From the NCBI GenBank assembly GCA_020002185.1, contig CM034543.1:25068702-25132701 (forward strand): 64,000 nt of DNA. Reading direction: 5' to 3'. The translations under genes were made by a program, and so were the position numbers. Position 1 is the stretch's first letter; every line of letters begins with the position of its first letter. This stretch comes from Paraescarpia echinospica (taxonomy: Eukaryota; Annelida; Polychaeta; Sabellida; Siboglinidae). The notes under the pieces are model-generated. The model worked only from the letters and a program-made list of their open reading frames with translations. It ran no database searches and was not told the DNA's origin. Positions 36,430 to 49,259 of this stretch are shown piece by piece.

Positions 36430-36529
36430 CGTATGCCTGACTTGCATTGCATTTTGCCAAGTATCGGTGTCCTGAATGTGGATCGTAGTACTAATTTGCC
36501 GATTCCTGTATAATAACTAAGCTGGCTGG
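36430..36529 (+). repeat. ~100-bp direct repeat, left copy
   Basis: Shares GCATTGCATTTTGCCAAGTA and GATTCCTGTATAATAACTAA with 37062-37161, at about 90% identity by eye. Confidence 0.9.
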
Positions 36530-36637
36530 AGGTATTGAGTTATTTACACATGCATATGCACACGCATATACACACACGCATATATGTCACTGAAATCGTA
36601 AATAGGTGCAGCGGTGCCCCAATAAATAATGTGATGC

Positions 36638-36905
<268 letters not shown>

Positions 36906-37061
36906 TGTCGATCAGTGTGGGTCATATTGCCATGTCTTTATATGCTTCACCATCCAACATACCTACTCCGAAACTTGACTTATTGGCAAGAGTGGAGGGC
37001 AATTCACATATTATCTGTGAGAGCACACTATTTGTTGAATCTTTTTGCTCTATTCGACAAT

Positions 37062-37161
37062 ACGTATACTTGAATTGCATTGCATTTTGCCAAGTATTGG
37101 TGTCCTGAATGTGGATGGTAGTACTAATTTACCGATTCCTGTATGATAACTAAGCTGGCTG
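37062..37161 (+). repeat. ~100-bp direct repeat, right copy
   Basis: Partner of 36430-36529; the pair brackets the TG array. Confidence 0.9.
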
Positions 37162-37335
37162 AGCTAGTCAAGCGTTCTGTTGACAACAGTGCTCTCAGAT
37201 GGCAATGTACGAGGCACGAATAGTTATAGTTCTGTACAATGTGCTACGTGGCGCCACTGAAAAGTACAACGTAGCAGTAGTGCACTGGGAACGGCACCAA
37301 CAAACAGCAACAGAAACAATCAACAGCTAAGGCAG

Positions 37336-37337
<2 letters not shown>

Positions 37338-37413
<76 letters not shown>
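37338..37413. repeat. (CAG)25 trinucleotide repeat
   Basis: Uninterrupted CAG. In the frame of the following LINE fragment it reads as polyserine (AGC). Confidence 0.97.
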
Positions 37414-37414
<1 letters not shown>

Positions 37415-37415
<1 letters not shown>

Positions 37416-37633
37416 TCGATGACAACGGCTGGAAGTCAGTTGCAACAGACCGCAGCTCCTGGCGCCTGGCTGTGCACAAGGGCTTTGAGGAGAAGCGCCT
37501 GCAGGACCTGAACCAGAAGCGCCGAGCCCGCAAACAGATAAGACCAGATCCTGCTTCCGCAGTAGCCTTCCTCATGTGCGGCCGTGTCTGTGCGTCCGAC
37601 TTTGGGCTGCGCTCCCACCTCTGGCGTCACTGA
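37415..37633 (+). pseudogene. LINE C-terminal domain with C2H2-type zinc knuckle
   Basis: Reads NGWKSVATDRSSWRLAVHKG, a basic region QKRRARKQ, then CGRVCASDFGLRSHLWRH and TGA at 37631-37633. Two Cys (spacing x3) and two His (spacing x3) make a zinc-finger-like motif known from the ends of some LINE ORF2 proteins. The open frame continues upstream only into the CAG repeat, so RT and most of the protein are missing. Confidence 0.7.
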
Positions 37634-38779
37634 CGGCATCGTTGCTTGCGACCGACTTACATGATGTTAATGTTGATATTTAGTTAAGTAAATAATATAT
37701 TTATTTGTTTGTTTATGGTAAGATATAAAACTAATTTGGTTTAATCTACTGATATTTATTACAGTAAGTTATGTACTGGTGTATTTTTAATACGTTTTAT
37801 TTGTATTTGTATTATATTTATGTACAGCACATGCAAACATGGGTGTGGCGCCATATATAATAAATATTATAAATATTATTATTATTACTAGCAAAAATTC
37901 CCGTCACCTGACGGGATGCCTTGGCAGGTATCAGCCGTGATAGCAATACTTAACAAATGTTTAAAATCAAAAAGCAACGTTACATAAACACCATAACGCG
38001 CTCGCTGATACTCGTTGTTTGTTCGAAATGACGAAGGTCGGAGAGAATGTGAAATTTATGTCCATCGATAGGTCCTAGTCGTGATAGTGTAGAAGTGTCA
38101 AATAATATTCGTATTGCTATGCTATTGGCACGAGGGTAGGCATAATCATTATTGTGTCACCTTGTACTTTATGTTGCCAAGTCAATGACGCAGGGGCCGT
38201 TTTCTTGAAGTATTTGCCGTGCGCACGTGGTTCCTGCAATTGTTATGTTACGTTTTATGTACTGCGCGCATATTACGTTTTATGTTCCGAACAACTGATA
38301 TATCCCATATACGGTTACGATATTGACATATATGGGGTATTTTTGAAGATAAATATAGATCTTACGTAGTATTCTATGGGTCCGTAGATTAATCCCATAA
38401 AGTTTGGCTGTCGAGGTTCGAGGCGTCTAAAAAGGAAACGTTAACTTACCCGCATACATTCGCAAGCTCAATTATAAGTAGATTATTATAACTGATGATT
38501 AAAGACAATCGCATAATTTGTTTATAGGCATGGTAAACGGCAGCTGAACTCTCACAACGACCGGTGGACCACGCAGCGACAACGCAACACTACTAGTCAC
38601 AGCCATATAAAACTGTGATATGAAGAGTGGATAAAAAAACGAACGTAAAGCTCTGTAGAGCAGAGTAACCAGTTTTTTTTAACTGCTTAGATTGCCTATA
38701 CATCTCAGTCCCTGGCAAACCTATTCAATCAAACATCTTCTCGACTTCTCTGAGTGACTATGAAACACATTACAATACA
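37634..38779. other. No gene; short SINE-like fragment and element end
   Basis: ACTAGCAAAAATTCCCG then TCACCTGACGGG (37888-37916) looks like a transposon terminus with a small hairpin. 38700-38755 is a fifth, partial SINE-like copy. Confidence 0.35.
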
Positions 38780-39400
38780 TCCTTCATTCCTCTCGAAGTG
38801 TATTTCGAGCTCTTTGTTTTGCCGTTCAACCCAAAGCATCTCTGTCTCCTCCAAATTAACTTTCAGTCCATCCCTACTATACATATCGTTACACTTTGTA
38901 ACTTGTCCTTGGAAGTCCGCTTCCGGAAACTATCCATCGCACCGGTCTTTGTATATATTAATTCCACCGCTGCGCCGAATAACAATGGGCTTATGACACT
39001 CCACTGTCTCACACCACCGTGTCCGTAGAATTCTTCTGAAATTCCGTGTCCATAAAACACCCTGTCCTTTGTTTTTTTCTATATTTCCCTTCCACAATTC
39101 AGATCTGCGCCTCTGGGAAACCCACCAATTTCAGTGTTGCCCCGGCCATCTATCATGGTACCATTGTCTCCAGGTCTACTAATCCCAAAGCCATATTCTC
39201 ATGTCCTCTAAACATTTAGCAAACATCCCTTCAGATACACCTCTTCTTCTTTTGAAGCCATGTTGTTCCTCTCCAAGTTCACCGTCCATTATCGACAGTA
39301 TCCTTACATTCAACAAAGTTATCTCCTACACCTTGAACATATACTTCAGCATTGTGATGCTTCTGCATTTCCTCGGCTATGGACGTCGCATTTTATTTTC
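38780..39400 (-). pseudogene. LINE family A reverse transcriptase fragment
   Basis: Minus strand reads LGEEQHGFKRRRGVSEGMFA near the 39.3 kb end and DGLKVNLEETEMLWV near 38.85 kb. EQHGF..GRG and GL..N..KTE are conserved RT-region landmarks of the family whose C-termini occur at 28, 30, 44 and 46 kb. The catalytic segment between them is decayed. Confidence 0.6.
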
Positions 39401-39674
39401 CATAAAATAACTTAATTACGATTGGTATTATTTACTGTTGCACCTTATACATTTGACATTCATTCCATCCACATCTCTGCCATCTATCAGTGATCATGTT
39501 AGCGGCTCAATGGACAATTATTTCCTGTAAATGTCAACTTGTCTGCTTTTTTACACGAAGGAACTGATGCGTCGCTCCTACTTTTTTGGTACTGGTAATG
39601 TAATTCCAAAACGGAAATAATGAATCTGTCTTATTCTTGTTGACCGCGGATAGCGTGCGTCGAGTCGAAACCGT

Positions 39675-39830
39675 ACACACGCGCACATGTACAAACACAC
39701 TCTCGCGCACACGCACACGCACGCACGCACGCACGCACGCACGCACACACGAACACATGCACACACGCACACACGCACACACGCACACACGCACACACGC
39801 ACACACGCACACGTTCACGTTCAGGTACAT

Positions 39831-39913
<83 letters not shown>
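39675..39913. repeat. (CA)n microsatellite with ACGC variants
   Basis: Ends in about 40 perfect CA units. Confidence 0.97.
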
Positions 39914-39916
<3 letters not shown>

Positions 39917-40867
39917 CGACATAATCTCTAATTATGCGTCAGTGTAACCGCAGCGAATTCGGATCGGCACAAAATACGACACTCTGCTTAATTACAACTG
40001 ACGTGGTCAGTTGGACTAAGAAATAAACGACTACCGACGCAACTATCTTATGTTCTAAGCTATTCGTCGACATTTCCTGATCCATGCATTATTTGAATAT
40101 GTGCTACCAGGTATGACGAAGTCAAACCATAGTTTTTGTTCATCTGCTTAGTTTGCGTGTGATTGCATTATGTGTGTCATTAACCAGCGTGTCTGCTGTT
40201 TCTTTCGTTGCGTATTTCCCACGAGAACGTCATACGCACGTACAGACCAGTGTGAGTAACTTGCTTTCCGACTGATGCGCGCATCCGTTCTCTACGCGCG
40301 CGCCAAGCCTTTCAATCGCCATAATGCTAAATGCATCAGTTCAACTTTTTTGCAATACGTTAATGACCCGATTATATGTGGATCTATTGATCGCTTGTCG
40401 TACGTGTGTTACCTGAATGGATATTACCTTGACCTTGACGATGAAATATCGTTACACAGTGCCAAATATTACGACATCCGTTTTGTCGTGCTGTGGCGCT
40501 GTCTAGTATTATGTGTGTGTTTGTTTACGTCACGCTTTAATTATTATTATATTAGTCCTACCGAAGCAGAACAAAATTACATCCGATATCACCTTCAAAA
40601 CAAACGAGACATTTAATTAAATATTCGTCATGTTGTTGTGTATTATTTAAGGCAGGACGCAAAATTGAATTAAGCTATGTACCTCTATGTTATAGGTTGA
40701 GAGTTGAAGGGATCCAATTGTTATTTAACATTTCGCCCTCATAAATATTAAAATAATAATAACAAATATTTGCAATGAGGAATCATGCCGATGATGGCAG
40801 CACTTACCGCATACATTCAACTCGAAAACGAGGCTGGTGTCCAAACATACTGGCATGTTTTAGTAAT
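39914..40867. other. No convincing gene
   Basis: A 113-codon ORF (40275-40616, +) of ordinary composition has no feature I recognise; likely chance. Confidence 0.3.
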
Positions 40868-41162
40868 AACTAGCCGAATTACCCGGCGTTGCCCGGTGTA
40901 AAAAGGCAGTCGTATGTATCAGACACCTAAAACCCATCCCTAATGTTTCCAGTCTACCCGCATTAATAAATGGTAACTGGTCACTGGCCTAGTTGTTAGA
41001 ACAACATTTTGTTAGAAATATCAATATCACTTGCTCACCCTTCTAACTGAAGTAACCAGCAACAGCGGATGCTGGGTTGAAATTTCAGCCAGATACATGC
41101 AAAACTAACGGAGATGTGGGTGCACAAACAAACAGAGGACGAACTGTTTTATTATATAGATA
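40868..41162. mobile_element. Non-autonomous transposon-like element
   Basis: Starts ACTAGCCGAATTACCCGG then CGTTGCCCGG (a small hairpin) and ends TTTTATTATATAGAT. I remember this start and end as a dispersed repeat in many invertebrate genomes; class is uncertain. Compare the similar start at 37888. Confidence 0.4.
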
Positions 41163-41380
41163 TGTCGTATTCCTAGATATCCAATATATATATATATGTA
41201 TGTATAATACACTAACTTGACGGCCGATAATTTCGACGCTAAATGACAAAATGACACATAGCTCCATCTGTAGGAAATATAATATTATGAAATGCGAAAG
41301 AGGGCGCTACTTGTAAGCGTGCGGCCGTGACCAACGACAGGTAGACTTGGTGCATGTTAAGCGCTGAGGATTTTCAAACG

Positions 41381-41382
<2 letters not shown>

Positions 41383-41418
<36 letters not shown>

Positions 41419-43062
41419 GTAGTTTTTATTTTGACCCATATACATATAACTCAATACGTGAGTATGTAAAAGCATAATGATCACAGAATTGTATATAAAT
41501 TATTACGTGAGGGTCAGGGAGATTCCCACTAAGGCAAGAAAGCCGCTCTCATGGGAGCCACCCAGTCATAATAATGACAAGTCCTGGTGTATAAAAAGTA
41601 GCAATAATCGGTCAACAGATTACGTCAAAGCAAGGCCTATAACATGACACCATACATGATAATGGACGACTGGTTATTCATCCAAAGAGGTACACATAAA
41701 ATATGTATTCCTGTTTGTTATTCACTCATTATGGCAAATATAACAATGTTGTAATGTACATACAGATAGATACGTCTGCAAATAATAATGTGTAACATAC
41801 CTTGCAAACCCGTGTGAGCTGTGAGTGTAAACTTTATTTTTTATTAAATCAAGTGCATTATTGATAGTATGCGGCAAGGTGTATCTGAGGCTTTGTTTCG
41901 CAAAGTCGTGTTGTATCCTGATTGTGTGTATATTATATTGCCCACATGTTGAAATTGTGAATGCTATTGTTTTGATGAAGCGGTAAATTTTGAAGGTAAA
42001 CAGGAAGTTTGTTATGTACGTATTTATAATATAGTTTTAGTTCTTGTGATTTCAATATGTGTTCTACTTTTAACAATTTAAGACTTTTAAACAGTGGTTC
42101 AGTGTGAGCATTATATTTGCTTACACTAATAATTCGAACAAGTTTCTTTTGAAGTTTCTGTATTCTGTCACATTTGTAACCCCAAGCAGTAAGGCCGTAG
42201 TTTAAGTGTGGCAATATCAGTGTATTGTACAATATAATCTTTATATTAAGAGGTAATAACTGTTTTAGTCTATTCAATACACGTAACGTCCTTGAAACCC
42301 TATTTGAAATTTTGTCAATGTGATTTTTCCAGTTAAGTTGTTCATTAAAAGTTATTCCAAGAAAATTAAATAGTAGTATTATCTATGATTAATAATGGAG
42401 AAGTCACATTTTTTCTTCTGACTGTTGTGAAGAGCATATACTTAGTTTTGCTTAAGTTTAGAGATAATTTGTTAAGTTTTAGCCAATCACAAATTTTTCC
42501 CAGTTCTCTATTTATAGCAACGTCTACGTTTCCATTTTGTTCATATGTTGGAAATGAGTCAAGAGTACCTGACAGGGTGGTATCATCAGCATACATTATA
42601 AAGTTAAACTTTTGGCTGGCCTTGGCAAAGTCATTAATATAATTATACAATAAACAACAGAGGGCCTAAAATTGAGCCTTGAGGTACGCCAGTTGAAATA
42701 TTACGCATTTCTTATTTTACTTCCTCTATTTCAACATACTGTTTTCTGTCTGTTAAGTAATTTCTAATTAAACTTAATGCTACTCCTTTTACGCCATAGT
42801 ATTCTATTTTGTTTAGTAATATTTCATGATCCAGGGTATCAAAAGCTTTTGAAAGATCCAGGTAAATATTTATAGGAATTTCATTTCTATCCATGTGTGT
42901 TATTATCCTGTCAGTTAATTCAAGAACAGCAAATTCAGTGCTATGTTCCGTTCTAAATCCATATTGGTTTTCGAACAAGAGATTTTGCCTTTTGAAAAAG
43001 GAATCTAGTTGGTTGTAAATTATCTTTTCAACTACTTTTGATATAGCTGGTAATAATGATAT
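41383..43062 (-). pseudogene. LINE (CR1/Jockey-type) RT to 3' end, with (GACA)n tail
   Basis: Minus strand reads SKVVEKIIYNQL, NQYGFRTEHSTEFAVLEL, then RT motif YLDLSKAFDTLDHE, motif TGVPQGSILGPLLF, catalytic YADDTTL, CDWLKLNKLSLNLSKTKYM, and the thumb region LPHLNYGLTAWG with LQKKLVRIISVSK. A stop after EIEEVK and frameshifts near 42650 and 42290 inactivate it. A 3' UTR (41420-41710) and a (CAGA)9 tail at 41383-41418 follow. The 5' part is absent. A second copy of the 3' UTR plus tail is at 60568-61013. Confidence 0.88.
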
Positions 43063-43169
43063 TTTACTTTACTTTAAAATATTCAAAATTTATGTAGACA
43101 TCCAGCGACATATTTGTAGATGGCGTAATTATCTTTACGATGATATAGAAAACATGAAATTCCGCGGCT

Positions 43170-43655
<486 letters not shown>

Positions 43656-44365
43656 CGATCGCATTGCAATATTGTGCTACTCAGTAGTCGGATACCTACT
43701 CGGCTTCATAGCTGACTAGCATTATTGCAACACTGATAGGTAACAGCCAATGTGACGTCAATGCCAGTGACATGTTATATCTTATTTGACGAAGAGTTCA
43801 AGTGATGTCACAGGGACGTAATTCGTAGTTTCGTTGTCGCTATATTAGTTGCAGAAGTCATCAGGTTATGTGATATTGCGCCGAGGCTGTGTACCGGTAG
43901 ATATAATAATATAATAATAATGGGGTTAAATGGTTTCCTCTGTACGACGAATCCACGTCGACCATTCTTCACTTGTCAACCTCCGCCACGAAATAAGTGT
44001 AATAGCATCAATACTATTTGATACAGAAGCCGAACATGTAATGTATCTAATATGTAAATTATACGTCAATGAGTACTCAAAGTATGCTTTTCAAGTAGCA
44101 GACCTTCGAGAGAGAAGTATGTTTCATTATTGCTTTTGTGTAAATACCATGTTTATAACAGTATAACTATGCACATATTCTTTTCGTTGGTGGCATTATA
44201 AAGCGCCCATCTTGCACACGGTGACTGTAACTAAAAATCAACGGGCGATGCAATGAAACTCTTTCCGTTGTGGATGGTCACTCATATTGCCCATAGGTCC
44301 ATTGACCTGTCGTTCTTCTAACACACTGGTTGATGTTAAAATTAATGTAAGTAAATGTGTGTGTG
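43656..44365. other. No gene seen
   Basis: A 78-codon ORF (43930-44166, +) has no recognisable features. Confidence 0.35.
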
Positions 44366-44442
44366 GGGGTGGGGGTGGGCGGGGTGGGGGGGGGGGGTGA
44401 GTGCGTGCATGAGTGTGTGTCCGTGTGCGTGTGTGTGTGTAT
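44366..44442 (+). repeat. G-rich tract (G-quadruplex candidate) then (TG)n
   Basis: GGGGGTGGGGGTGGGCGGGG followed by T and about 11 G; four or more G runs with 1-base loops. Confidence 0.85.
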
Positions 44443-44509
44443 ATAGTTGCTCAGTTTACTACTTACTACAGATCATGATACAGCACTTTCGAATTCAAGA
44501 CCACTTTAT

Positions 44510-45110
44510 TGCTGACATAAGACACCGAAATTCACAGGAGGATAAAGGCAGGGGCAAACGCTTGGAGGAATGTTTCAAGTGTGATAGGAGACAGGCGCAT
44601 ATCGCGTAAACTCAAAGGAAAAGTGCTTTGTTCATGTGTTACTCCAGCATACTTGTATGCCCTAGAGATGATCGTGAGGAGTCGACTGAAATGGGCTGGG
44701 CATGTGGAGAGAATGGGAGGAGAATGGCTGGCAAAGAAAGCAGATGCCCAGAGAGAGGAGGGGAAAAAGAGGCGATGGGTGGACTTTGTAAAAGGGATAT
44801 TTTGAAGGATTGGGAGAGGAGTGGAGAACGAGAGCGAAAGATAGAGCGGAAGGAAGACAGTTGGTGGAGAAAGAGCACTGCAAGATCAGTGAGGGAAAGA
44901 AGAAGAAAAAAAGAAAGATTACTGAAACCGAGGAACGGAATCTAGGCCGGCCTCACTCCTGACGACAGGGAATCAAGGCCAGCCTCACTCCTGACGACAG
45001 GGAATCAGGGCCAGCCTCACTCCTGACGACAGGGAATCAGGGCCAGCCTCACTCCTGACGACAGGGAATCAGGGCCAGCCTCACTCCTGACGACAGGGAA
45101 TCAGGAGGAG
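44510..45110 (+). pseudogene. LINE family A C-terminal copy
   Basis: Reads GDRRISRKLKGKVLCSCVTP then AYLYALEM, a deletion, then RLKWAGHVERMGGEWLAKK and, in another frame, ERSGERERKIERKEDSWW. Frameshifted and internally deleted (the CENNWVRR segment is missing). Ends in a tandem tail. Confidence 0.8.
44945..45105 (+). repeat. 32-bp LINE tail repeat, five copies
   Basis: Units contain GGCCAGCCTCACTCCTGACG and ACAGGGAATCA. The sequence is the 3' terminal part of the LINE copy just upstream. Confidence 0.95.
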
Positions 45111-45839
45111 AACAAAACATTCTACAAAAAGCGAATGAAATGTGTACAACTCTAAGTTTTACAAATGCCAATACGGTTATGGAAAATACTGGAGTAATAC
45201 TTGCAGACTTGTTATTCGACCATGCACCATAAAGCTAATTATGTGAATTAACAGGTCAGTATTTCTGGAATAAATTAACACTTTGTTTTGGAGTTACTGA
45301 AACAGGTGAAAGTGTCTGCTATGTCCATATGTCTTTTACGGGCTTGTCGATCGAGAGGAACGTTAATTGTACGCGGCTGCGTTGACCTGTTTTTCAGGTT
45401 ATTCGACATATATCCGGGAGCATCTTCGTATCAGTTTCTGCCGCAAAACACATGAGGATTCGTTGCACACTGACCCAACCGAGGCAGGTTTCAACAACAA
45501 CGAACAGATAAAAAGCGCCTGCTCATGTGTCATGAGACCTGCCTCGGGCAGCCATCTTGTTTTATACGACCCGTCCGCCTGGTCCATTTGCTGTTGGCTT
45601 CGTTTGTACGTGTCTGTCGCCGGAAGGTTCGATGCGTGATAAATGTGCGCTCGTTGCTGTAGCACTCCTTAAAATAGAACACGTAATTATTTATGTGGGA
45701 TTTTCAGTCGGAAATATGTTTTGACTGTGTATTTAGTGTCTATTTATTGTATATATTGCACACTTGCAAGTATGCCGCGGACAAATCAGTCAGTTGTGGG
45801 TAAATAAGCTTAATAATTCACTTTTGTTATATACAGATT

Positions 45840-46310
45840 ACATACCTGAATGACCTAGAGACAGAAAAACAACAGGAGAGAGTACAGGTTTGCGAAAAGC
45901 AACTGGGACTGAAGAATTGCGGGAGTGAAAAGAAGTGATAAACGAAGAATGGAGGAACTGAGAGAGGAGGTTGGAGTAAGAGAAAGCTTTAAGAAGAAGC
46001 TGGTGAGGAGTCGACTGAAGGGGGCTGGAGAGAATGGGAGGAGAACGGCTAGCAAAGAAAGCAGATGCCCGGAGAGTGGAGGGGAAAAGAAGGCAAGGAA
46101 GACCTATAGTGCGATGGGTGGATTGTGTAAAGAGATACTTTGAAGGATTGGGAGAGAAGTGGAGAACGAGGGCGAAAGATAGAGGGGAATGAAGACAGTT
46201 GGTGGAGACAGTAGTGCAAGATCGGTGAGGGAAAAGAAGAAAAAAAAAACAGAAATCGATGATTGGAATTGAGGCCAGCATCAACCTTTACAGACAGGGA
46301 AACACGAGGA
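45840..46310 (+). pseudogene. LINE family A C-terminal copy
   Basis: Reads ETEKQQERVQVCEKQLG, then RRMEELREEVGVRESFKKK and LVRSRLKGAGENGRRTA in shifting frames, then a 3' tail with ACAGACAGGGAAACACGAGG. Same order as the other copies. Confidence 0.8.
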
Positions 46311-46577
46311 GAACAACACCATATTACTGAACATTGTTAATTAGTAATAGTTTTTATTGAATTACTATAACTTCGGTTGAAAGGGACACGACAGAAGAGA
46401 AGAAACACATATGCAGAGCCGTGAGAATGATTGGCTACCAGTTCTTTGCCTTGTAGAAGGTACCAACAAAAATACAGACAACAATAAAAACCAAACATAC
46501 AGAAGTCAAGCTGTTATCACATACGCGGAGGGTGTCTCCGAGAGAGTTGACCGAGTACTACTCCCGTCTTCTGCCCC

Positions 46578-46729
46578 TCCATCCATCCATCCTTCCTTCC
46601 CTCTCTCCCTGCCTCCCTCCCTATCTCTCTCCCTCCCTATCTCTCTCCCTCCTCCTCCCCTCTCTATTATTATTCTCTCAATCTCTCCTGTCTCTCTCTC
46701 CTGTCTCTCTCTCTCCTGTCTCTCTCTCT

Positions 46730-46807
<78 letters not shown>

Positions 46808-47068
46808 ACTCTATCCGCTCACGCGCATACACGCACACGCACGCACGCACGCACACACACACGTACACACACACACATTGCTAATGTTACCGATCCTTCC
46901 TATACCGATATATTTATGTATATGTTATATATGTATGAGTGTGCGTGTATGTGTGCATGTGTGTATGTGTGTATGTGTGTATGTGTGTATGTGTGTATGT
47001 GTGTATGTGTGTATGTGTGTATGTGTGTATGTGTGTATGTGTGTATGTATGTATGTATGTATGTATGA
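46578..47068. repeat. (CT)n, (CA)n and (TGTA)n microsatellites
   Basis: CT/CCTT to 46812, CA to about 46880, then TGTGTA/TGTA from 46935. Confidence 0.95.
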
Positions 47069-47149
47069 TAGCTGTGCAAATTCTTAAGTCTTTCGATATA
47101 TAATCATGTGATTTATCCACCATGTTTATATGATCGTTCCCCTGTGAAG

Positions 47150-47600
47150 GGGTGACGTCTACGGTTCCCTTGTCTAGGGTTGAAGTACATCCCGTGTATT
47201 ATTCTTCGTCATGGTTCCCACGCATAGAAGTGAGGCATTGCTCCTGTATTGTTGCACTGCTGACGTCGAAGTTGCCCTCCATTACTCCCAATCAGCAGCC
47301 CACTCCCTCCAAATTTTATCTTCCTTCAACTTTCCCAAATCCCTGTTTACCAAGTCCTTCCAATTTCACCTTTCCTGCGACCTTGATATTTCGCCGCCTC
47401 CGCTCTCTTTGGTAGTCTGTCTCGTCACGTGACCTGCCTAAATCATCCGGCTTCTTACTGATCTTTTTGATTGTACTGCACCGAGACCTCATCTACCTTG
47501 GGTATTTCATCCTCCTTTTAACCTCCTCTTCCCTCCCTTGACTCTCCGGATCCACTTATTCTCGCAAGCTTTCTGCTTCTCTTCTTCGTGATGTTGTTGT
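47150..47600 (-). pseudogene. LINE C-terminal fragment
   Basis: Minus strand reads QKACENKWIRRVKG, then AGHVTRQT and SSATIQEQCLTSM. CENKWIRR and AGHV are LINE C-terminal landmarks. The tail carries TCACCCCTTCACAGGGGAAC, like the tail feeding the 65-bp array. Confidence 0.6.
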
Positions 47601-47737
47601 TGTCGTTGTTATTGTCATTACTCTGATTACTCCACTGTCGGTGCTACTGTGATCGTAAATGCATTCTAGCGATGCATATGTTCTCTTGCAACTTGTCCAC
47701 TTTTCTGTTCGTCGAGCTTCCGTCTACTTTTATACAT

Positions 47738-48235
47738 TCACTCCTGCTTGTATCCCATGTCCCTCCTCTACCCATTCACTCCTGCTTGTATCCCATGTCC
47801 CTCCTCTACCCATTCACTCCTGCTTGTATCCCATGTCCCTCCTCTACCCATTCACTCCTGCTTGTATCCCATGTCCCTCCTCTACCCATTCACTCCTGCT
47901 TGTATCCGATGTCCCTCCTGTACCCATTCACCCCTGCTTGCCTCCGATGTCCCTCCTCTGCCCATTCACTCCTGCTTGTATCCTATGTCCCTCCTCTGCC
48001 CATTCACTCCTGCTTGAATCCCATGTCCCTCCTCTACCAATTAATTCCTGCTTGTATCCGATATATCTGATCTACCCATTCACTCCAGCTTGTATCCGAT
48101 GTCCCTCCTCTACCCATTCCCTCCTGCTTGTATCCCATGTCCCTCCTCTATCCATTCACTCCTGCTTGTATCCGATGTCCCTCCTCTACCCATTCACTCC
48201 TCCTGGTATCCGATGTCCCTCCTCTACCATGTCCC
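47738..48235. repeat. 38-bp minisatellite, about 13 copies
   Basis: Unit starts TCACTCCTGCTTGTATCC and continues CATGTCCCTCCTCTACCCAT. Open in several plus-strand frames because the unit lacks stops. Confidence 0.95.
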
Positions 48236-48391
48236 AATACCCAACCTCGCTGATAATTCTGCAAACCAACATAACAAATTCTATTTGCTTGATCTCCTTC
48301 CCTCCAACCTGATGTCCAACTCTTCATCCAGCTGCCCATCACTTCTGTTTTCTGCATGCACACACAGAGTTCATGCTGTTTAAACAATCTT

Positions 48392-48727
48392 TTAGTTCCT
48401 CCAGCACGTCTTGTAATTCTTGGTTGCGCCCAGCCACAAAGGCCAAACACATTGTTTGTATGCATACATATATATGTTGGCCTTCATAGGTAACGGACAG
48501 GTCCATCCAAACATTGGCACTTGGTTGTCTCCGCGACCTAATTCAGACTGTATGCCAGTTGAAGGTTGTTGCATTTTACTAAAGGTGTAAGTCACAACAT
48601 CTATGTTGACCACTGTGTCAAAGTGGGTATACATTTCGCTTCTCCATTCAACATATCCTGCGCTAAAATGGATGTAACACTCTGACACAATCCTCCTTGT
48701 ACCTCGGGGCACATAAGGCTTCAACAA
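48392..48727 (-). CDS. Unassigned ORF, 111 codons
   Basis: The open frame extends upstream of the first ATG to about 48770. It reads VPRGTRRIVSECYIHFSA and PMFGWTCPLPM, with ordinary amino acid composition and no low complexity. I recognise no family. It could be an exon of an unknown gene or TE-derived. No clear splice borders. Confidence 0.2.
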   Translation of the reverse strand: MLKPYVPRGTRRIVSECYIHFSAGYVEWRSEMYTHFDTVVNIDVVTYTFSKMQQPSTGIQSELGRGDNQVPMFGWTCPLPMKANIYMYAYKQCVWPLWLGATKNYKTCWRN

Positions 48728-49259
48728 GACAAGGCCACTGATGTCGGTGTGCAGCTCACGCGGAGATGTCCCAGGTCAGGGTGCACGTTGTCATCTACTT
48801 TTCGAAGGTTCTTCTTCACGTTTCCTTTGAGTGACGGCTTCTCCTTTTCCTGTCTGCTGTCCAGCGTAGCGCTGTATTGGACAGTGTTACGGGTGGTCCA
48901 AGAAAGGTCTTAATATACTAATTTCTGGAGACCAACCTTTCACATTCACAATGAACGCTTCCCAAGGATTATTGGGATTAAGGCAAACCTCCAGTAGACT
49001 GACCAATATTGAGATGCACGGATGTTATCAAGAGACATATAACAGCCTTTGGCATTGATATTTGCAATAGCAAATAGGTACCGAAGTCAAATTTACCTGG
49101 CTAGCCAGTTTTACTGGCGATTTCGCTACCGACAACGAAACGATCGAGACCAGATAACAAGATCAAAAGTATGAGGTGACGTACTGGATGTGTACTAGCA
49201 TGAAACAATTAAAACAGAATTAGTTCACGAAACAGAAGCTGCCCAATTCAATGTACATA
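48728..49259. other. No gene seen
   Basis: No recognisable element. Confidence 0.4.

Noticed and set aside
40275..40616. 113-codon ORF of ordinary composition
   Set aside because: No motif, splice signals or homologue recognised; length is within chance for AT-moderate sequence.
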